Shown in pieces: positions 61,601 through 64,000 of a stretch of DNA of 64,000 nt (positions are counted from its first letter, which is position 1; every line of letters begins with the position of its first letter). Under the pieces are notes generated by a model. That model searched no databases and was not told where the DNA came from. It saw only the letters and a list, made by a program, of their open reading frames with translations. Source of the stretch: Xanthomonas cassavae CFBP 4642. GTDB lineage: Bacteria > Pseudomonadota > Gammaproteobacteria > Xanthomonadales > Xanthomonadaceae. The DNA lies in the NCBI RefSeq assembly GCF_000454545.1, contig NZ_CM002139.1:2999906-3063905 (forward strand), given 5' to 3'. The translations under genes and the position numbers were made by a program.

Positions 61601-62910
61601 GGATGATTCCCTTGCGAGTCGGAAGTGAACGGATCGGCCAGCGCCGCGAGGCGGACCGGGAACAACGGCGGCCGGCGGCCGGCGTCGGAGGAAAGATCGG
61701 GCAGGCAGCGGCCCAGTTCGGCCAGCGCGGTGCCGCAGATGCGGCCCTGGCAGGCGCCCATGCCGCAGCGCGACGCCAGCTTGGCGTCGCGTGCATCGTG
61801 GAAGCTGTCCAGCGCACCCAGCGGCACGTCTTCGCAGCGGCAGACCAGGGTGTCCGGCCGCGCCAGGGCGTGGATGCGCCGGTCCAGCGCGAACTGCTGC
61901 TGCAACAGCGTGGCGAAGGCGCGCGCCGTCCCTCGGCGCGGCTGTAGCCGCAACGCGTCGGCCGGCGCGCCGGCCGCCATATGTCCGGCCATCGCGCCTT
62001 CGACCAGCGCGCAATCGCGTCCGCCGATGCCGCAGGCTTCGCCGGCCGCGAACACCTGGGTGACGCTGGTGCGCAGCAAGGCATCCACCTGCACCTGCCG
62101 ATGCGCGCCGCTGGGCTCCAGCTGGCAGCCCAGCAACTGCGCCAGCTCGGTGTTGGGTACCAGGCCGTAGCCCACCGCGAGCTGATCGCAGGCAATACGG
62201 GTGCGCCCGGCCGGCCCCTCCAGTTCCACTTCGCGCAGCTGCGTATCGCCGTGCGCGGCCACCACCACGCTGCCGGTGCGATACCCGACTCGATGCAGTT
62301 GCAGCCGCAGCGCCACTGCCTGCGCGGCTTTGCCCGGCCAGCGCCACAGCTGCGCGGCAAACGTGCGCAGTGCCGCCGCCGACGCCTGTTCGTGAATGCC
62401 CAGCAGCGTGGCGCCATGCCGCTGCAAGGTCGCAGCGCTGGCCAACAGCAACGGCCCGCTGCCGCCCACCAGCACCCGCTTGCCGGCCAGCGGCCAGCCC
62501 TGCTTGGCCAGCGCCTGCGCCGCGCCGGCGCCGGTGACGCCGGGCAGCGTCCAGCCCGGAAACGGCAGCAACAGCTCGCGCGCACCGGTGGCCAGCACCA
62601 GGGCGGCGTAATGCAGCTGCAGCGTGCCGTCCGGGCCATCGGCCAGCAGCCATCCAGGTTGCGCCAGCACGATCTGCGTGCGCGTCAGCAGCGTGATCGC
62701 GGCGGTATCGCTCACCTGCCGCAGCAACGCGCGTGCATCGGCCGGTGCGCCGTGCCGCACATCGCTGCGCCACACCTGCCCACCCGCGCGCGGCTGCATG
62801 TCCACCATGCCCACGCGCACACCATGGCCGGCAGCCGCCTGCGCCGCGGCCAGCCCGGCCGGGCCGGCACCGATCACCAGCACATCGAAATGCAGGACGC
62901 GCTCAGCCAT
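61597..62910 (-). CDS. lhpE: D-hydroxyproline dehydrogenase, FAD/NAD-binding alpha subunit
   Basis: The 437-residue flavoprotein starts MAERVLHFDVLVIGAGPAGL, the first dinucleotide-binding motif. LVGGSGPLLLAS marks a second, and VFAAGEACGIGG is the late FAD site. Near the C-terminus four cysteines (LVCRCEDV and CGMGACQGRICG) form a BFD-like iron-sulfur site. This is the alpha subunit of the hydrogen-cyanide-synthase-like heteromeric dehydrogenases that oxidise D-hydroxyproline. It overlaps lhpF by eight bases and lhpC by four. Confidence 0.88.
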   Translation of the reverse strand: MAERVLHFDVLVIGAGPAGLAAAQAAAGHGVRVGMVDMQPRAGGQVWRSDVRHGAPADARALLRQVSDTAAITLLTRTQIVLAQPGWLLADGPDGTLQLHYAALVLATGARELLLPFPGWTLPGVTGAGAAQALAKQGWPLAGKRVLVGGSGPLLLASAATLQRHGATLLGIHEQASAAALRTFAAQLWRWPGKAAQAVALRLQLHRVGYRTGSVVVAAHGDTQLREVELEGPAGRTRIACDQLAVGYGLVPNTELAQLLGCQLEPSGAHRQVQVDALLRTSVTQVFAAGEACGIGGRDCALVEGAMAGHMAAGAPADALRLQPRRGTARAFATLLQQQFALDRRIHALARPDTLVCRCEDVPLGALDSFHDARDAKLASRCGMGACQGRICGTALAELGRCLPDLSSDAGRRPPLFPVRLAALADPFTSDSQGNHP

Positions 62911-63148
62911 CGGTGCGTACCTGCATGCCGTCGCGTGCCTGCACCAGGCAGGCGCGTTGCTGGCCGATCCCGTCGATGCGCACCCGGCATTCAAAGCACA
63001 CGCCCATGCCGCACAGCGGCGCACGCGGCTGCCCGCTGCTCGATTGCCGGAACTGCAGCGTGGCCTGCGCCACCGCGGCCGCCACGCTGGCACCGGCAGG
63101 CACCTCCACCGGCTGCGCATCCACCTGCAGGCGCACCCTCGCGCTCAT
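62903..63148 (-). CDS. lhpF: D-hydroxyproline dehydrogenase, small 2Fe-2S subunit
   Basis: The 81-residue ferredoxin-like protein has the cluster motif C-G-M-G-V-C-F-E-C and a last Cys in RACLV, the Fer2_4 pattern (C-x4-C-x2-C-x11-C). It lacks other domains. It overlaps lhpB by four bases and lhpE by eight, and would pass electrons between the two flavin subunits. Confidence 0.9.
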   Translation of the reverse strand: MSARVRLQVDAQPVEVPAGASVAAAVAQATLQFRQSSSGQPRAPLCGMGVCFECRVRIDGIGQQRACLVQARDGMQVRTDG

Positions 63149-64000
63149 GCGGCGTGCCCCTGCGCGGCGCGTGCCGGCGCATACGGCGCAGGGTCGATGG
63201 CAGGCGTGCGCCCGAGCAGGCTGTCCACGATCACCCGTGCGCTCCCCAGCGCCGTGGTGACACCCAGCCCCTCATGCCCTGCCGCCACCCAGACATCGCG
63301 CCGGCCGGGCACCGCCCCAAGATACGGCCGCCCGTCCGGCGTGGTCGGACGCAGGCCTGTCCATACGCGGATCGCCTGCAGCTCACGCAGCACCGGCAGG
63401 TAGGCGAATGCACGCTGCAGCATTCGCTGCAGCACCGGCATCGACAGCGCGCGATCGTGCTCGCCGACCTGCCGCGACGAACCGATGAGCAATTGCCCGG
63501 TGGGCCGCGGCTGCACATTGAAGGCCACGCTGATGTCGTCGGCACCATGCGCCGAATCGGCATAGCCCAGTTCCAGCAACTGATGCCGGATCAGCCCCGG
63601 ATGGCGGTCGGTGATGACCAGGTGGCCCTTGCGCGGGCGCAGGGCCAGCTCCGGCAGCAGCTGCGGCAGCGCCACGCCGCTGGCCACCAGCACCGGTCCT
63701 GACAGCTGCTGCCCATCGTCCAGGCGCACGCCCTGCTCCAGCAACTGCGCCACGCGGCGGCCAGCGAACAACCGCGCCCCCGCCGTGCAGGCCAGTCCCA
63801 CCAGATGCCGGGCCACGCGCGGCGGGTAGACCACCGCTTCGTCGGGCACCCGCATGCCGCCGGCCAGGCCCGGCACCAGCTGCGGCTCCAGGGCATACAG
63901 CTGCTGCGCATCGATGGCGTCAGCGTGCAGGCCGGCCGCTGCCAGCCGCGCGATCTTGTCCGGCACCGCCGCCAGTTCGCGTGCATCGCGGGCCACCCAC
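63145..64000 (-). CDS. lhpB: D-hydroxyproline dehydrogenase, FAD-oxidase beta subunit (partial)
   Basis: The last 284 residues of a DAO-family (glycine/D-amino-acid oxidase) flavoprotein; the start is off the right edge. Seen are GPVLVASGVALPQLLPEL, RKGHLVITDRHP, FNVQPRPTGQLLIGSSRQ and the C-terminal FAD site VWTGLRPTTPDGRPYLGAV and AAGHEGLGVTTALGSARVIVD. Together with lhpF and lhpE it makes the heteromeric D-hydroxyproline dehydrogenase. The order B-F-E-C is the same as in known hydroxyproline operons, where lhpA (epimerase) comes first; that gene would lie beyond the window. Confidence 0.88.
   Translation of the reverse strand, partial: WVARDARELAAVPDKIARLAAAGLHADAIDAQQLYALEPQLVPGLAGGMRVPDEAVVYPPRVARHLVGLACTAGARLFAGRRVAQLLEQGVRLDDGQQLSGPVLVASGVALPQLLPELALRPRKGHLVITDRHPGLIRHQLLELGYADSAHGADDISVAFNVQPRPTGQLLIGSSRQVGEHDRALSMPVLQRMLQRAFAYLPVLRELQAIRVWTGLRPTTPDGRPYLGAVPGRRDVWVAAGHEGLGVTTALGSARVIVDSLLGRTPAIDPAPYAPARAAQGHAA

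Overview
The window is high-GC gammaproteobacterial DNA that reads as a Xanthomonas chromosome. The evidence is the secF-secD-yajC-tgt-queA block, the paired TonB-receptor/plant-polysaccharide genes, GGGATT-type intergenic repeats, a GTAG-type REP element, and a beta-propeller phytase linked to a TonB receptor. Almost all genes lie on the minus strand.

Layout. (1) 1-420: end of an IS5-type element abutting a frameshifted remnant of an integron-type integrase. (2) 0.4-7.1 kb: secF, secD, yajC, tgt, queA and an Lrp/AsnC regulator divergent from a class-III aminotransferase (7.2-8.7 kb). (3) 9.3-14.6 kb: a TonB receptor, phytase-like lipoprotein and metallophosphatase with overlapping genes, preceded by a Pho-box-like repeat. 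(4) 14.7-24.1 kb: housekeeping and single genes: upp, a GH9 cellulase, gamma-glutamyltransferase, ferredoxin, a lipoprotein, coaD, rsmD, htpG. (5) 24.2-24.9 kb: a small AT-richer scar with an IS3-family transposase remnant and an unknown secreted protein. (6) 25-64 kb: one large functional block.

The 25-64 kb block looks like a system for consuming plant hydroxyproline-rich glycoproteins (extensins). It holds GH127, GH43 and GH121-like arabinosidases of the HypBA1/HypAA/HypBA2 type, two TonB receptors (one broken by an in-frame stop), an uncharacterised Tat-exported glycosidase-like protein, a GH35 beta-galactosidase, two S9 prolyl-oligopeptidase-type proteases, a sedolisin, two DUF885 metallopeptidases, a Xaa-Pro-type aminopeptidase and an APC amino-acid permease. 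Next comes the D-hydroxyproline dehydrogenase lhpB-lhpF-lhpE, the deaminase lhpC and the 2-oxoglutarate semialdehyde dehydrogenase. The genes can be ordered as a path: strip arabinose from hydroxyproline, cut the peptide backbone, import, release free hydroxyproline and oxidise it to 2-oxoglutarate. Three promoter regions in the block share a two-part motif with identical 20-base spacing. The epimerase (lhpA) expected at the start of the catabolic operon is not visible and should lie just past the right edge.

Limits: all calls are from reading the sequence and translations; no database search was made. Family names for the GH121-like, 785-residue and phytase-like proteins are the least certain.
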